Assembly: GCF_003627755.1 (NCBI RefSeq)
Contig: NZ_CP032694.1
Span: 3,964,501 to 4,028,500, forward strand
Direction: 5' to 3'
DNA length: 64,000 bases
Source: Rhizobium jaguaris
GTDB taxonomy: Bacteria > Pseudomonadota > Alphaproteobacteria > Rhizobiales > Rhizobiaceae
In this document: in pieces, positions 27,833 through 36,635 of the stretch
How the letters are laid out: every line of letters starts with the position of its first letter
How positions within the stretch are numbered: position 1 is the first letter of the stretch
Translations under genes and position numbers: made by a program
Notes under the pieces: generated by a model
What the model was told of the DNA's origin: nothing
Seen by the model: only the letters and a program-made list of their open reading frames with translations
Databases searched by the model: none

Positions 27833-27997
27833 ATCGAAACGATTATGGCAAAGAAAAGCTTGCGGGTGCGCCGCGGGCGCGTCATAGGCTGGTAAGGAAT
27901 TCTCAAGTATAAGCCGTCTATGATTCTGTTTCATGTTTCGATTGGGGCGGCGAAACAGTTCGTGCGGCCGCTCTTCGCATCTATGGGCTAAGTCAGA

Positions 27998-29281
27998 ATG
28001 CGCATCCGTCACCTCGCCTACATATCCCTGATGGCGCTGGCTCTCGCTGGCTGTAACGACACGCTGGAATCGGCGTCGGTCGACCTGTCGACGGTTAAAA
28101 ACAAGGTCGAGCAGCCGCTTCCTGCCCATATCATCGCCGACATGGCAAAAAAGGGGATGGACCGCAATTCGCCGATCATGATCCGCATCTTCAAGGAAGA
28201 GGGCGTGATGGAGATCCTCAAGGCGAACCAGAGCAATCGCTTCGAGGTGATCGCCAGCTACAATATCTGCGCCTGGTCCGGCCGCCTTGGCCCGAAGGTA
28301 AAGGAAGGCGACCGGCAAGCGCCGGAAGGCTTCTACATGCTGACACCGGCCAACCTCAACCCGAACTCCAAATATTATCTCGCCATCAACACCGGTTTTC
28401 CGAACCGCTATGACGCGGCCAATGGCCGCACGGGTGCCAATCTGATGATCCATGGCGCCTGCTCGTCGTCGGGCTGCTATTCGATGACCGACCAGGAGGT
28501 GTTGGAAATCTATGCCTTCGCACGCGACGCCTTCAAGGGCGGCCAGAAGGCAGTCCAGCTCGAGGCATTTCCTTTCCGCATGACGGCGGAAAACATGGTC
28601 AAGCATCGCCTCAGCCCCAACATCGAATTCTGGAAGATGCTGAAGATCGGCTACGACAATTTCGAAGTGACGAAGCGTCCGCCGGAAGTCGAGGTCTGCG
28701 AGAAGAAATACGTCTTCAACCAGGAGGCCAGTGGCCCCTTCAACGCCGGCGGCAAATGCCCTGTCATGACCACCCCACCGGCATTGCAGACTGCGCTTCT
28801 GACCCACGACAAGCAGTATGACGCCGACTACGCCACAGCGCTGAAGAAATATGACGGCATGGCGTGGTACGATCCGACCGAAGCCGAACGCAAGGCCGTC
28901 GTCGCCAAAACCCGCAAGGGCCACGATATCGCCTACGCTCCGACTGGTACCGCACTTGCCGCCGGCAAGATGATGAAGGTGGCCGATCTGGAGTCGATGG
29001 TGGCGAACCAGTCGGGCCAGCAGCTCGCCCGCGGCGCCACCGTCGCCAATCCGACCACTGCAAGCGTCCGTATGGCGACAGCCGCTCCGGGTCTCGCTGG
29101 ACAACAGGGGGCTCAACCTGCCGGCATCGCCGTGGCAGCCAACGTCCCCGCGAATGTGCCGATCCCGATGGCAAACCCCATGGTCAATCCGCTCGCCTAT
29201 GCAGTCCCGCCCGTGGAAACAGCAGAGACAGAGCCGGCCAAGAAGCCGCCCTTCTGGAAGTTCTGGGCCAAGAGTGAATAG
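27998..29281 (+). CDS. L,D-transpeptidase family lipoprotein (YkuD domain)
   Basis: A 427-residue protein. It has a lipoprotein signal (LMALALAGC, Cys near residue 19), a YkuD domain (about residues 50-190) with catalytic motif MIHGACSSSGCYSM (His, Ser, Cys), and a C-terminal 200-residue tail rich in Ala, Pro and Asn. L,D-transpeptidases form 3-3 peptidoglycan crosslinks or attach proteins to the wall; in Rhizobiales they take part in polar growth. The last codons overlap the tusA start. Confidence 0.85.
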   Translation: MRIRHLAYISLMALALAGCNDTLESASVDLSTVKNKVEQPLPAHIIADMAKKGMDRNSPIMIRIFKEEGVMEILKANQSNRFEVIASYNICAWSGRLGPKVKEGDRQAPEGFYMLTPANLNPNSKYYLAINTGFPNRYDAANGRTGANLMIHGACSSSGCYSMTDQEVLEIYAFARDAFKGGQKAVQLEAFPFRMTAENMVKHRLSPNIEFWKMLKIGYDNFEVTKRPPEVEVCEKKYVFNQEASGPFNAGGKCPVMTTPPALQTALLTHDKQYDADYATALKKYDGMAWYDPTEAERKAVVAKTRKGHDIAYAPTGTALAAGKMMKVADLESMVANQSGQQLARGATVANPTTASVRMATAAPGLAGQQGAQPAGIAVAANVPANVPIPMANPMVNPLAYAVPPVETAETEPAKKPPFWKFWAKSE

Positions 29282-29507
29282 CCTGACCGACGAGGTTTAC
29301 GATCTGCGCGGGCTGAAATGCCCGCTCCCCGTGCTGAAAACGGAAAAGCGCCTGCGCGGCCTGCCGTCCGGGGCAATACTCACGGTCGAGACCAGCGATC
29401 CGCTGGCTATAATCGACATTCCACATTTCTGCAGTGAAAACGGCCACATCCTAGTCGCAAGCGAGAAGACCGAGACAGGCCATCGGTTCGTGATGCGCAA
29501 GGGTTGA
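29274..29507 (+). CDS. tusA: TusA-family sulfurtransferase
   Basis: A 77-residue protein starting at GTG inside the end of the L,D-transpeptidase gene (overlap 8 bases, coupled). The motif DLRGLKCPLPVLKTEKRL holds the active Cys of the CPxP box. TusA-like proteins carry persulfide sulfur for tRNA thiolation, molybdenum cofactor or other uses. Longer readings to 29154 lie inside the upstream gene and are rejected. Confidence 0.85.
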   Translation: MNSLTDEVYDLRGLKCPLPVLKTEKRLRGLPSGAILTVETSDPLAIIDIPHFCSENGHILVASEKTETGHRFVMRKG

Positions 29508-29517
29508 TCGGCTGCGG

Positions 29518-29735
29518 CCAACGGGCCATCCTCGTGGTTCGAGGGTCGCCCTTCGACAAGCTCAGTCCTCCCACCTCGCCATGAGGATGGCGCGAGCCTG
29601 GCTTTCCTTGGGCACACCTGACACTGCACTCTGATTATGGGCGGCAATGCACAAAGATCAGCCTCACCCTGAGGTGGCTCGCAGAGCCCTCGAAGGGCGA
29701 GGCGGGTTGCTTGATGTCGCCAGCCTCAGGACGTC
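29518..29735. repeat. Rhizobiales intergenic repeat
   Basis: Contains mirrored blocks: GGTTCGAGGGTCGCCCTTCGACAAGC-like unit near 29537-29563 and, further on, CTCACCCTGAGGTGGCTCGCAGAGCCCTCGAAGGGCGAGG-like unit near 29665-29703 (split here only for length). The CCTGAGGTG and TCGAAGGGC words recur at 51400-51582. No gene is seen in it. Confidence 0.6.
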
Positions 29736-29741
29736 AGCGTC

Positions 29742-30953
29742 TCAAAACCTCATCCCAGGCACAGCCAGCGGATTGTCCTCAAGTGCGGCGCGATCCGGCG
29801 TATCGACACGCGGCTTGCTGAGGAACGCGTCGAACAGGCCCTTCACGAAATCTTCGGTCAGGTCCTTGGTAATGATCACCATGCGCGTGCGCCGGTCATC
29901 AGGATTGGGCCAAGCGGGCAGGCGCATGGGCGGATGGAAGATATTCTGCACGCCATGCAGCACGACCGGACGCTCCGGCCTGTCGGACATGGCAACGATC
30001 GCCTTCATCCGTAGTAGCTTCTCGCCATGCGCGGAACGCAGGAGGTCGATGAACATTTCCAGCGCGATCGGATCGATTGGTTGGTTTTCGACAATCGAGA
30101 ACGAGCGGATCGACTCGTCGTGACGGTTCACGTCATGGGCATGTTGATGCCGATGGCCATGATGATGGTGGCCGTGGCCGTGGTGGCCATGCCCGTCATG
30201 GTGATGATCGTGATCGTGCCCGTGTTCCTGCTCGTGATGCCCATGGTCGTCATGATGATGATCGTGATCATCCGCCTCCAGTTCGTCCCGCAGCCAGCGG
30301 CCGACATCGGCGATCTTGGAGGCCGGATCATAGAGGCCGTTGACGAGAATGGCGGCGCGGCCGGCCTCATCGCTGTCGGCATTCAGCATCTGCGCCCGCG
30401 GATTAAGCGACCTCAGCCGGCTTTCCAGCATACCGATGGAAGCCGCACCTTCCAGGCCGGTCTTGGATACGATCAACCGGTCGGCGACCGCCACCTGCTT
30501 GCGCGCCTCTTCGTGATTATCGAGCGTCTGCAGCCCATTCACCGCATCGACGACGGTGATCACGCCGTCCAGGTCGAAATTGGTGGCGATGATCGGATTG
30601 CCCATGATCGACTGCATCACTGGCGCCGGATCGGCAAGGCCGGTAGTCTCGATGACGACGCGCTTCAGCGGCCGAATACGGCCGGTCTGCATGGCGTCCA
30701 TCAGGTTCGCCAGCGTATCCACCAGCTCGCCGCGCACTGTGCAGCAGAGGCAGCCATCCGAGAGCTCAATGATGGCATCGCCGGAGCTTTCGACCAGCAG
30801 GTGGTCGATGCCGACATCGCCGAACTCGTTGATGATAACAGCCGCATCCCGCATCTCTGCATCCTTGAGGATGCGGTTCAGCAATGTCGATTTGCCGGCT
30901 CCGAGAAAGCCTGTGAGGATCGAAACCGGCACTCTCTGCTGCGGAACGCTCAT
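29742..30953 (-). CDS. COG0523 (CobW/ZigA-type) GTPase metallochaperone with long His-rich insert
   Basis: A 403-residue protein. Residues about 10-25 hold the P-loop GFLGAGKSTLLNRIL, the family's metal motif CLCCTVRGEL lies near residue 72, and the GTP guanine motif is IVSKTGLE. Between the GTPase and the CobW C-terminal domain (about residues 228-280) is a His/Asp/Gly-rich stretch with over 25 His, typical of zinc-handling members. It lies 13 bases after dacF on the same strand, which suggests co-transcription. The likely metal is zinc; cobalt delivery for B12 is the alternative, since cobST is 9 kb away, not adjacent. Confidence 0.85.
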   Translation of the reverse strand: MSVPQQRVPVSILTGFLGAGKSTLLNRILKDAEMRDAAVIINEFGDVGIDHLLVESSGDAIIELSDGCLCCTVRGELVDTLANLMDAMQTGRIRPLKRVVIETTGLADPAPVMQSIMGNPIIATNFDLDGVITVVDAVNGLQTLDNHEEARKQVAVADRLIVSKTGLEGAASIGMLESRLRSLNPRAQMLNADSDEAGRAAILVNGLYDPASKIADVGRWLRDELEADDHDHHHDDHGHHEQEHGHDHDHHHDGHGHHGHGHHHHGHRHQHAHDVNRHDESIRSFSIVENQPIDPIALEMFIDLLRSAHGEKLLRMKAIVAMSDRPERPVVLHGVQNIFHPPMRLPAWPNPDDRRTRMVIITKDLTEDFVKGLFDAFLSKPRVDTPDRAALEDNPLAVPGMRF

Positions 30954-30966
30954 GGTTCAGGTCCGA

Positions 30967-32133
30967 TCAGAAAGTGGGACGTGGCATTGGGATAGGTATG
31001 CCGACGACATCGCTCCTGGCGACAATTTTGTCTGCCTTTGTGGCCTTGTCGCCTTTCGCGGTCGTATCGTCCTGGTCGCCCTTGCTTGCAGTTGCGACGT
31101 CCTGGCCGCCGATCAGGCCGGCATAGACGAAATTTGGATCGTGATCCATTTCGTGGATATAGGGCGACAGCACTTTCGTGCGGCCCGTGGGGTCGCGTGT
31201 CTCGCTGCGAGCCTTTGCGCCCTTGGCGCTGCAGATATCGGCAGTGACGTCGGCGACCTCGTCCTGCGCCGGCCCATCCGGCTGCAGGCTTGCCAGCGTG
31301 TCCCGCCCTGGGAACTGGTTCTCGAAACCCTTTTCGAGGAAATTCGCGGAATCGTCGGCGCGTGCCGCAAGGCTATCCGTGCCGAGAACGACGGAGATCA
31401 GCGTGCGGCCGTTGCGGGTGGCCGAGGCGATCTGATTGAAGCCGGAAGCGCAGATGAAACCGGTCTTCATGCCGTCGGCGCCGTCGAAGCGGCCAATGAG
31501 CATGTTGATGTTCGGCACCTGCTTGACACCGTTGGTAAAGCCTTCCAGCGAGAAATAGCTGGCATATTGCGGGAACTCGCGGCGCAGCGCGACGCTCACG
31601 ACCGCAAGATCTCGCGCCGTGGTGTACTGACCCTTGCCGGGCAAGCCGTTCGGATTGATGTAGTGCGTATCATGCATGCCGAGGCGAGCTGCTTCGGCAT
31701 TCATGCGTGCCACGAAGCCCTGCTCGGAACCGCCGACCGTCTCGGCGATCGCCATGGCGAGGTCATTGGCGGATTTGACCAGCATCATCTTCAAGGCATT
31801 GTCGAGCGTCATCTTCTGGCCCGGCTTGAAATACATCTTCGCCGGCGGCTGCGACGAGGAAAGCTTGGACATGACGACGGGCGTATCGAGCGAGATCTGG
31901 CCGGATTGGATGGCGCGGAAGGTGACATAGACCGTCATCAGCTTCGTCAGCGAGGCCGGATACCACTTGCGAAAGGCTTCTTCATGATCGAGTACGCGGC
32001 CGGTGCTGACATCGACGAGAATATGCGGATTGGCTTCCGCCACATGCGCGGTCGACAGGAGAAGCATGGATGCGGCTGCGGCCATGGGAACAAGCCGCAT
32101 GGCGGCATACAAACGATTTTGCTTCGTCGGCAC
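30967..32133 (-). CDS. dacF: D-alanyl-D-alanine carboxypeptidase (DacF-like)
   Basis: A 388-residue penicillin-binding protein of the S11 family. A signal peptide (SMLLLSTAHVAEA, cut near residue 33) is followed by catalytic SLTK (in WYPASLTKLMTVY), SAN (VKSANDLAMAIAE) and KTG (GMKTGFICASG). It trims the terminal D-Ala from peptidoglycan stem peptides in the periplasm. The C-terminal 120 residues are Lys/Asp-rich and without clear homology. It is divergent from the M20 hydrolase. Confidence 0.9.
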   Translation of the reverse strand: MPTKQNRLYAAMRLVPMAAAASMLLLSTAHVAEANPHILVDVSTGRVLDHEEAFRKWYPASLTKLMTVYVTFRAIQSGQISLDTPVVMSKLSSSQPPAKMYFKPGQKMTLDNALKMMLVKSANDLAMAIAETVGGSEQGFVARMNAEAARLGMHDTHYINPNGLPGKGQYTTARDLAVVSVALRREFPQYASYFSLEGFTNGVKQVPNINMLIGRFDGADGMKTGFICASGFNQIASATRNGRTLISVVLGTDSLAARADDSANFLEKGFENQFPGRDTLASLQPDGPAQDEVADVTADICSAKGAKARSETRDPTGRTKVLSPYIHEMDHDPNFVYAGLIGGQDVATASKGDQDDTTAKGDKATKADKIVARSDVVGIPIPMPRPTF

Positions 32134-32348
32134 GGTCTATCCTTCAGAAGTCCGGAATTTTCTCGAAAGCTCCGCCTATTTAACCTATATGGCTAGGAGA
32201 AGGCAAAGGCGATTGACGAGTTTATTACGAATGCATCACGGCCTTGTGATCGCGCGCACGGCATCAAAAGGTGCGATGTGACGTCCGAGGTTGTGCCAAA
32301 CCAAATTGCTAGACCCGAATCCGATATTGAGCAGCAGGAAAAATCAGC

Positions 32349-33509
32349 ATGCCGATTTTGAACAGAGCCGCCGAACTTCAGGACGAAGTGACCGAATGGC
32401 GCCGCCATATCCACACCAGGCCCGAGCTGATGTATGCGGTGGAAAACACCGCCGCCTTCGTCGCCGAGAAGCTCAGGGCGTTCGGTGTCGACGAAGTCGT
32501 CACCCGCATCGGCCGCACCGGCGTCGTCGGCCTGATCCGTGGCAAGGGTGAAGGCCGCACGGTCGGCCTGCGCGCCGACATGGACGCTTTGCCGCTCACC
32601 GAAATCACCGGCAAGCCCTGGGCTTCCACCACGCCCGGCAAGATGCATGCCTGCGGCCATGACGGCCACACTGCCATGCTGCTCGGGGCCGCGAAATATC
32701 TCGCCGAGACCCGCAATTTCAACGGCAATATCGCCGTGATCTTCCAGCCGGCCGAAGAGGGCGGCGCCGGCGGCGATGCCATGGTCAAGGACGGCATGAT
32801 GGAGCGCTTCCGGATCGAGGAAGTCTACGGCATGCATAATCTGCCGGGCTTGCCGGTCGGCCAGTTCGCCATCCGCAAGGGCGCGATCATGGCGGCGACC
32901 GATGAGTTCACCATCACCATCAGGGGCCGCGGCGGCCATGCCGCCATGCCGCACAAGACCATCGACCCCATCGCCATCGGCGCACAGATCATCACCAATC
33001 TGCAGCTCATCGCCTCGCGCAGCGCCAACCCGCTGAAGTCGGTGGTCGTCTCCGTCACCAAGTTCAATGCCGGCAACGCATATAATGTCATTCCGAATGA
33101 CGCCAGCTTCGCCGGCACCGTGCGGACCCTCGACCCGGAGATCCGCGATCTCGCCGAGCAGCGCTTCAGGCAGATCGTCAGCGGCATTGCCGCCAGTCAT
33201 GACGCCGAAGCGGATATTCAGTTCCACCGAAACTATCCGGTTACCGTCAACCACGCCGAGGAGACCGAGCACGCGCTTGCCGCCGCGCGCGACATCGCCG
33301 GCCCGGCCAACGTCATCCCAGACGTCGATCCCATGATGGGAGGCGAGGATTTCTCCTATATGCTGAACGCCCGCCCCGGCGCCTTCATCTTCGTCGGCAA
33401 CGGCGACACCGCCGGCCTGCACAACCCGGCCTATGACTTCAACGACGAAGCCATCGCCCACGGCATCTCCTACTGGGTGCGGCTCGCCGAGCAACGCCTG
33501 AACAACTGA
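32349..33509 (+). CDS. M20-family amidohydrolase (hippurate hydrolase/aminoacylase type)
   Basis: A 386-residue M20D peptidase. GLRADMDALPLTE, HACGHDGHTAMLLGAAKYL, and QPAEEGGAGGDAM hold the metal ligands, and the lid domain (IRGRGGHAAMPHKTIDPI) is present. It cleaves N-acyl amino acids; the natural substrate is unknown. It stands alone, 120 bases before a tRNA gene. Confidence 0.85.
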   Translation: MPILNRAAELQDEVTEWRRHIHTRPELMYAVENTAAFVAEKLRAFGVDEVVTRIGRTGVVGLIRGKGEGRTVGLRADMDALPLTEITGKPWASTTPGKMHACGHDGHTAMLLGAAKYLAETRNFNGNIAVIFQPAEEGGAGGDAMVKDGMMERFRIEEVYGMHNLPGLPVGQFAIRKGAIMAATDEFTITIRGRGGHAAMPHKTIDPIAIGAQIITNLQLIASRSANPLKSVVVSVTKFNAGNAYNVIPNDASFAGTVRTLDPEIRDLAEQRFRQIVSGIAASHDAEADIQFHRNYPVTVNHAEETEHALAAARDIAGPANVIPDVDPMMGGEDFSYMLNARPGAFIFVGNGDTAGLHNPAYDFNDEAIAHGISYWVRLAEQRLNN

Positions 33510-33587
33510 GGCGTGACCATCTTCCCGTGCGCCTGATCATGGCGCACGGAGCATGCAAAAGCAGATTGTCTCCAAGACGCAAAAGGG

Positions 33588-33617
33588 CTTGGCTTCCGGC
33601 CCTTGCTTTTGTATGGA
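33588..33617 (+). promoter_or_regulatory. Likely promoter of tRNA-Arg
   Basis: CTTGGC at 33588-33593 and TATGGA at 33612-33617 with 18 bases between them, ending 12 bases before the tRNA. Confidence 0.45.
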
Positions 33618-33628
33618 TCAATGCGAGT

Positions 33629-33705
33629 GGTCCCGTAGCTCAGCAGGATAGAGCATCAGATTCCTAATCTGAGGGTCACGCGTTCGAATCGCGTCGGGAT
33701 CACCA
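33629..33705 (+). tRNA. tRNA-Arg (anticodon CCU)
   Basis: A 77-base cloverleaf with an encoded CCA end. Acceptor arms GGTCCCG and CGGGATC pair with one G-U; the anticodon stem CAGAT/ATCTG frames the loop TTCCTAA with anticodon CCT; the T arm has the usual GTTCGAATC loop. It reads the AGG codon. The 3' end of such genes is a known phage or island insertion point. Confidence 0.95.
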
Positions 33706-34244
33706 TTAAATTCAGGAGCTTAACATTCATATTTCGCTCGTGACGTGTTGCATCTTGTTGCAATGCGCTTCCGTCGGTTTCCAGGCATCGCAATACGATG
33801 ATGGTAAATCCAGCGACATGGACTGCAACACGTTGTCAGACCAAAGTCCGGCTGAGCTTCGGGCTTCAGTCCGATTTCATCCGCCCCAATAACAATTAAT
33901 GTTCTGACTGATCTGAGTCGCAGAACCGCCCCATCCTGCGGCAAAGATTAAGGGCTTTCCTGGTCCGCCAACTAGGAAAGCCCTTTTTGCGTATGAGCAT
34001 CGGCCTGGGCTTCCCAAGCGCGCGCGCATACATGTCGCGAAAAATGAAGGCATCGAAGCGAAGCCGCCCTTTGGCACAGGAAGCATATACAAGGCCATCA
34101 ATTTGTTGCGCCCTCAATGCTCAACGACTCCACGCTGCGCTCGACCCAATTGGTACTCGCACTGGCATCATAAGAACCTGAAGGATACATAACCGCCTGA
34201 CCCACTTAGCTTCCGCTTATGAGCGGAAAGCCCGACAAACCACT
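33706..34244. other. Gene-poor, atypical segment after tRNA-Arg
   Basis: About 540 bases with no supported gene, richer in A/T than the flanks. Short reverse-strand frames near 33720-33944 carry no family motif. It contains an orphan terminator at 33951-33988. No second copy of the tRNA 3' end was seen downstream, so an attachment site cannot be claimed. Confidence 0.5.
33951..33988 (+). terminator. Strong orphan terminator
   Basis: An 11-bp perfect stem (AGGGCTTTCCT at 33951-33961, AGGAAAGCCCT at 33974-33984) with a 12-base loop, followed by TTTT. No protein gene reads into it from the left; the tRNA transcript or an unmarked small RNA would. Confidence 0.7.
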
Positions 34245-34562
34245 TCAGAGCTTTCCAAAGACAACGAGCAGCCAAACGGCCTTGCAGACAATATGAAGGG
34301 TCTGATCAAGGGCTAACGCCGTTTTACCCCTCACTTTCAGCTCATCGATGACGGTATGGGCCAGCCATTCCGCTAGGCCGAGCCAGACGTTACCGGTCAC
34401 CAACGCCACTGCCGCCCCATGAATGCCGGCATGAGCGACGAGATGATAGAACCGCAGCGGTCCCTTGACCTTTGCTGTAGCAAGGAATTCACCTTGCAGC
34501 GGGTAATCGCAAACCCAATGCGCGCCGAGCAACATCAGCGCCGTGGTCAATATTTGTTCCAT
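34245..34562 (-). CDS. DUF3307 domain membrane protein
   Basis: A 105-residue hydrophobic protein with about three membrane segments. The family pattern MLLGAHWVCDYPLQGEFLA, VAHAGIHGAAVAL and EWLAHTVIDELKVRG is clear. DUF3307 proteins of unknown function are found on chromosomes and in mobile DNA. It is divergent from the metallophosphoesterase in the AT-richer segment after tRNA-Arg. Confidence 0.75.
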   Translation of the reverse strand: MEQILTTALMLLGAHWVCDYPLQGEFLATAKVKGPLRFYHLVAHAGIHGAAVALVTGNVWLGLAEWLAHTVIDELKVRGKTALALDQTLHIVCKAVWLLVVFGKL

Positions 34563-34751
34563 GCAAGGCCTACCTGCTTATTTCGCGAACCACCGTTTCG
34601 TCTGCCCCCAAGTACCATCAAGTAACAAATGAGAGAGGAACGCGTATAACGCGCATCATTGATTGAATATAACACTGTTATGTGCCTGATTGCTGCCAAT
34701 GCTTAAACCTAAGCAGATCTGCCAGATCACTCGCTAATCGGAGGATTGCAA

Positions 34752-35936
34752 ATGTCGAGAGTACCAGGCAGAGCTAGATTAAACAGTCCTTTTTTCGCCG
34801 GAGCCACGAGACCAACGCCACCGGCAAAACATTCGCAGGCGCATCCAGGTGTTAGCCCCCTTCATCCCGTAAGCCATCGCAATACCAGCTTTCAACCGCT
34901 TCCACGTCCCCTTGGCCTAGTTCCATACCATTATGATATCGCTGACCATTTCCCGGAAATTCAACAGGAGTGCACAAAAGCGGGCCGAATTATCTTTCAT
35001 GTGGTAGGAGATAGTGGCGGCGTTCAGGACGGCGAGTTCCAAAACAATGTCGCAGCCTTGATGATTCGTGACCTCGCCAACCCCGCCGATGAAAGACCGC
35101 ATTTCTGTTATCACGCCGGTGATCTTGTTTATTTTACCGGCGCAAGAGATGACTATTATGCTCAGTTTTACGAACCATATGCCCACTACGACATACCAAT
35201 ATTCTCCATTCCCGGAAATCATGACGGTGAGGTCGACGATCCCAGCACTGGGGCGTCACTGAACGGCTGGGTAAACTATTTCATGCAGGCTCAGCCAGAC
35301 GTGGACCCGATCTCCAAGGATTGTCCACGGGTGCAAATGAACCTCCCAAACGTCTATTGGACCTTGATAACGCCCTTTGCGACGATCATCGGAATGTACA
35401 CGAACGTACCTGAGGGCGGCTCGATCGACTCAGTTCAACAGCAATGGGTCACTCACGAATTCGCAACAGCTCCGCAAGATCGCGCTCTTATTCTTGCCCT
35501 GCATCACCCAATATATTCATTCGACGCCTATCACAGCGGCAGCTCGAAGATGGCTGACGTGCTCGAGAATGCTATTCGAGACACTGGCCGTGTGCCAAAC
35601 CTGGTTCTTTCCGGTCACGTTCACGACTATCAGCGAATTGAGCAAAAAATCTCCGATGACGGGCCTACTCCTTTCATCGTCTGCGGCAATGGGGGATATC
35701 ACAATCTCCATTCGGTCCATTCCAATGTGGGCGATGTTGCGCCAGATACAGGTGCCGTTCTTCGATATGCTGCCGACAAGAAATGGGGATTTTTGACGTT
35801 GACTGTCGACAAGGACAAGATCGCCGGCCAGACAACAGAAGTCGACCGGCACGATCAAGTCGTTGCTGGGGACAGTTTCAGTTACCCCACCGCGCCCGTG
35901 GTGCTGCCAAACCCAAAATCTGTTCCGACATTGTAG
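34752..35936 (+). CDS. Calcineurin-like metallophosphoesterase
   Basis: A 394-residue protein; ATG 34752 has GGAGG 8 bases upstream. The catalytic motifs are in order: VVGDSGG (D), YHAGDLVYF (GD), IPGNHDGE (GNHD), LALHHPIYS (H) and SGHVHDYQR (GHxH). There is no signal peptide; the first 50 residues are Pro/Arg-rich and low in complexity. Codon use is visibly more A/T-rich than that of its neighbours, pointing to transfer. Substrate unknown (phosphomonoester or nucleotide). Confidence 0.85.
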   Translation: MSRVPGRARLNSPFFAGATRPTPPAKHSQAHPGVSPLHPVSHRNTSFQPLPRPLGLVPYHYDIADHFPEIQQECTKAGRIIFHVVGDSGGVQDGEFQNNVAALMIRDLANPADERPHFCYHAGDLVYFTGARDDYYAQFYEPYAHYDIPIFSIPGNHDGEVDDPSTGASLNGWVNYFMQAQPDVDPISKDCPRVQMNLPNVYWTLITPFATIIGMYTNVPEGGSIDSVQQQWVTHEFATAPQDRALILALHHPIYSFDAYHSGSSKMADVLENAIRDTGRVPNLVLSGHVHDYQRIEQKISDDGPTPFIVCGNGGYHNLHSVHSNVGDVAPDTGAVLRYAADKKWGFLTLTVDKDKIAGQTTEVDRHDQVVAGDSFSYPTAPVVLPNPKSVPTL

Positions 35937-36161
35937 AAGCACAAAGCGTTGCGTGGTCGGCACTGTAGCGGGTGCCGGCCACCCCACTTCGACCTATCCA
36001 TCAAGCAGCAGCGGTGGCTGAGCAAGCACGTCAAGCGCAGTAAAACACTTGAGCAGGCGCTCAACCCGGCTGATGCCTTCATTGCAGGACTGCGAAAAAC
36101 GCGAAGTTCTTGGCATCGCTATGGAAAATGGTCGCCTCGACGGTTGGGAAATTTAATAAGC
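35937..36161. other. Intergenic region, nothing clear
   Basis: 225 bases between the metallophosphoesterase and the BON gene. Short frames run through it but none shows a family signature; decayed sequence is possible. No repeat or terminator was recognised. Confidence 0.4.
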
Positions 36162-36428
36162 TCACCCCACCTCGATCCTATTCCACACCAGCCTCACCCC
36201 CGGGACCGCCTCGGCAACTGCGGTCGCGCGTTCGACTTCTTCCGGTGTCGCCACCGTCCCATGGAGCCGGATTTCCTGGCCTGCGGCGACGACTGTGACG
36301 TCGGACGCGTCGAGGCCGCCGGCGACGGCGAGAGCATTCGCGACGGCGGATTCCAGCGCCGAGCGCCTGGCATTTTCGCTTTCTATTTTGGGCTCGACAC
36401 CATGAAACGTTGCCGCTTTGAAAACCAT
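36162..36428 (-). CDS. BON-domain protein
   Basis: An 88-residue single BON domain (residues about 20-88): LESAVANALAVAGGLDASDVTVVAAGQEIRLHGTVATPEEVERATAVAEAVPGVRLVWNRIEV, split into the usual alpha-beta repeats (quoted only by its ends: ESAVANAL to NRIEV). BON domains bind phospholipid or envelope surfaces, but no signal peptide is present, so it may be cytoplasmic. The start MVFKAATFHG is chosen over an ATG 18 bases upstream because GGAG precedes it. Confidence 0.75.
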   Translation of the reverse strand: MVFKAATFHGVEPKIESENARRSALESAVANALAVAGGLDASDVTVVAAGQEIRLHGTVATPEEVERATAVAEAVPGVRLVWNRIEVG

Positions 36429-36635
36429 CGCCCCATCTCCAGGCACTTCTGCAGGACGGGGAAACGCGGTATCCGCCTATTGGTTCATAAGATGCCTGTA
36501 AATTACTGTTAAAATCAGTAATTTCGGGAGTGATGGACCGCGAGCGGAGCCTCGCCGTCGTGCCTGCGGACTTGCCGCCTTTTGCGATCCCCTGTAGAGC
36601 CATAGGCGAAGACAGCAAGATGCGGATACTTGGAA

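Noticed and set aside
27734..29116. A 460-codon minus-strand frame opposite the L,D-transpeptidase
   Set aside because: Antisense shadow; the + strand frame has a signal peptide and catalytic motif.
30125..30280. The repeated CATGATG/ATGGTC stretch as a CRISPR-like or tandem repeat
   Set aside because: It encodes the His-rich segment of the COG0523 protein; the repetition comes from His, Asp and Gly codons.
30556..32196. A 546-codon + strand frame opposite the COG0523 gene and dacF
   Set aside because: Both genes on the other strand have complete catalytic motifs; this frame crosses their boundary and has no motif.
33629..36161. An att duplication of the tRNA-Arg 3' end
   Set aside because: No second copy of the T-arm and acceptor sequence was found by eye downstream to 40 kb.
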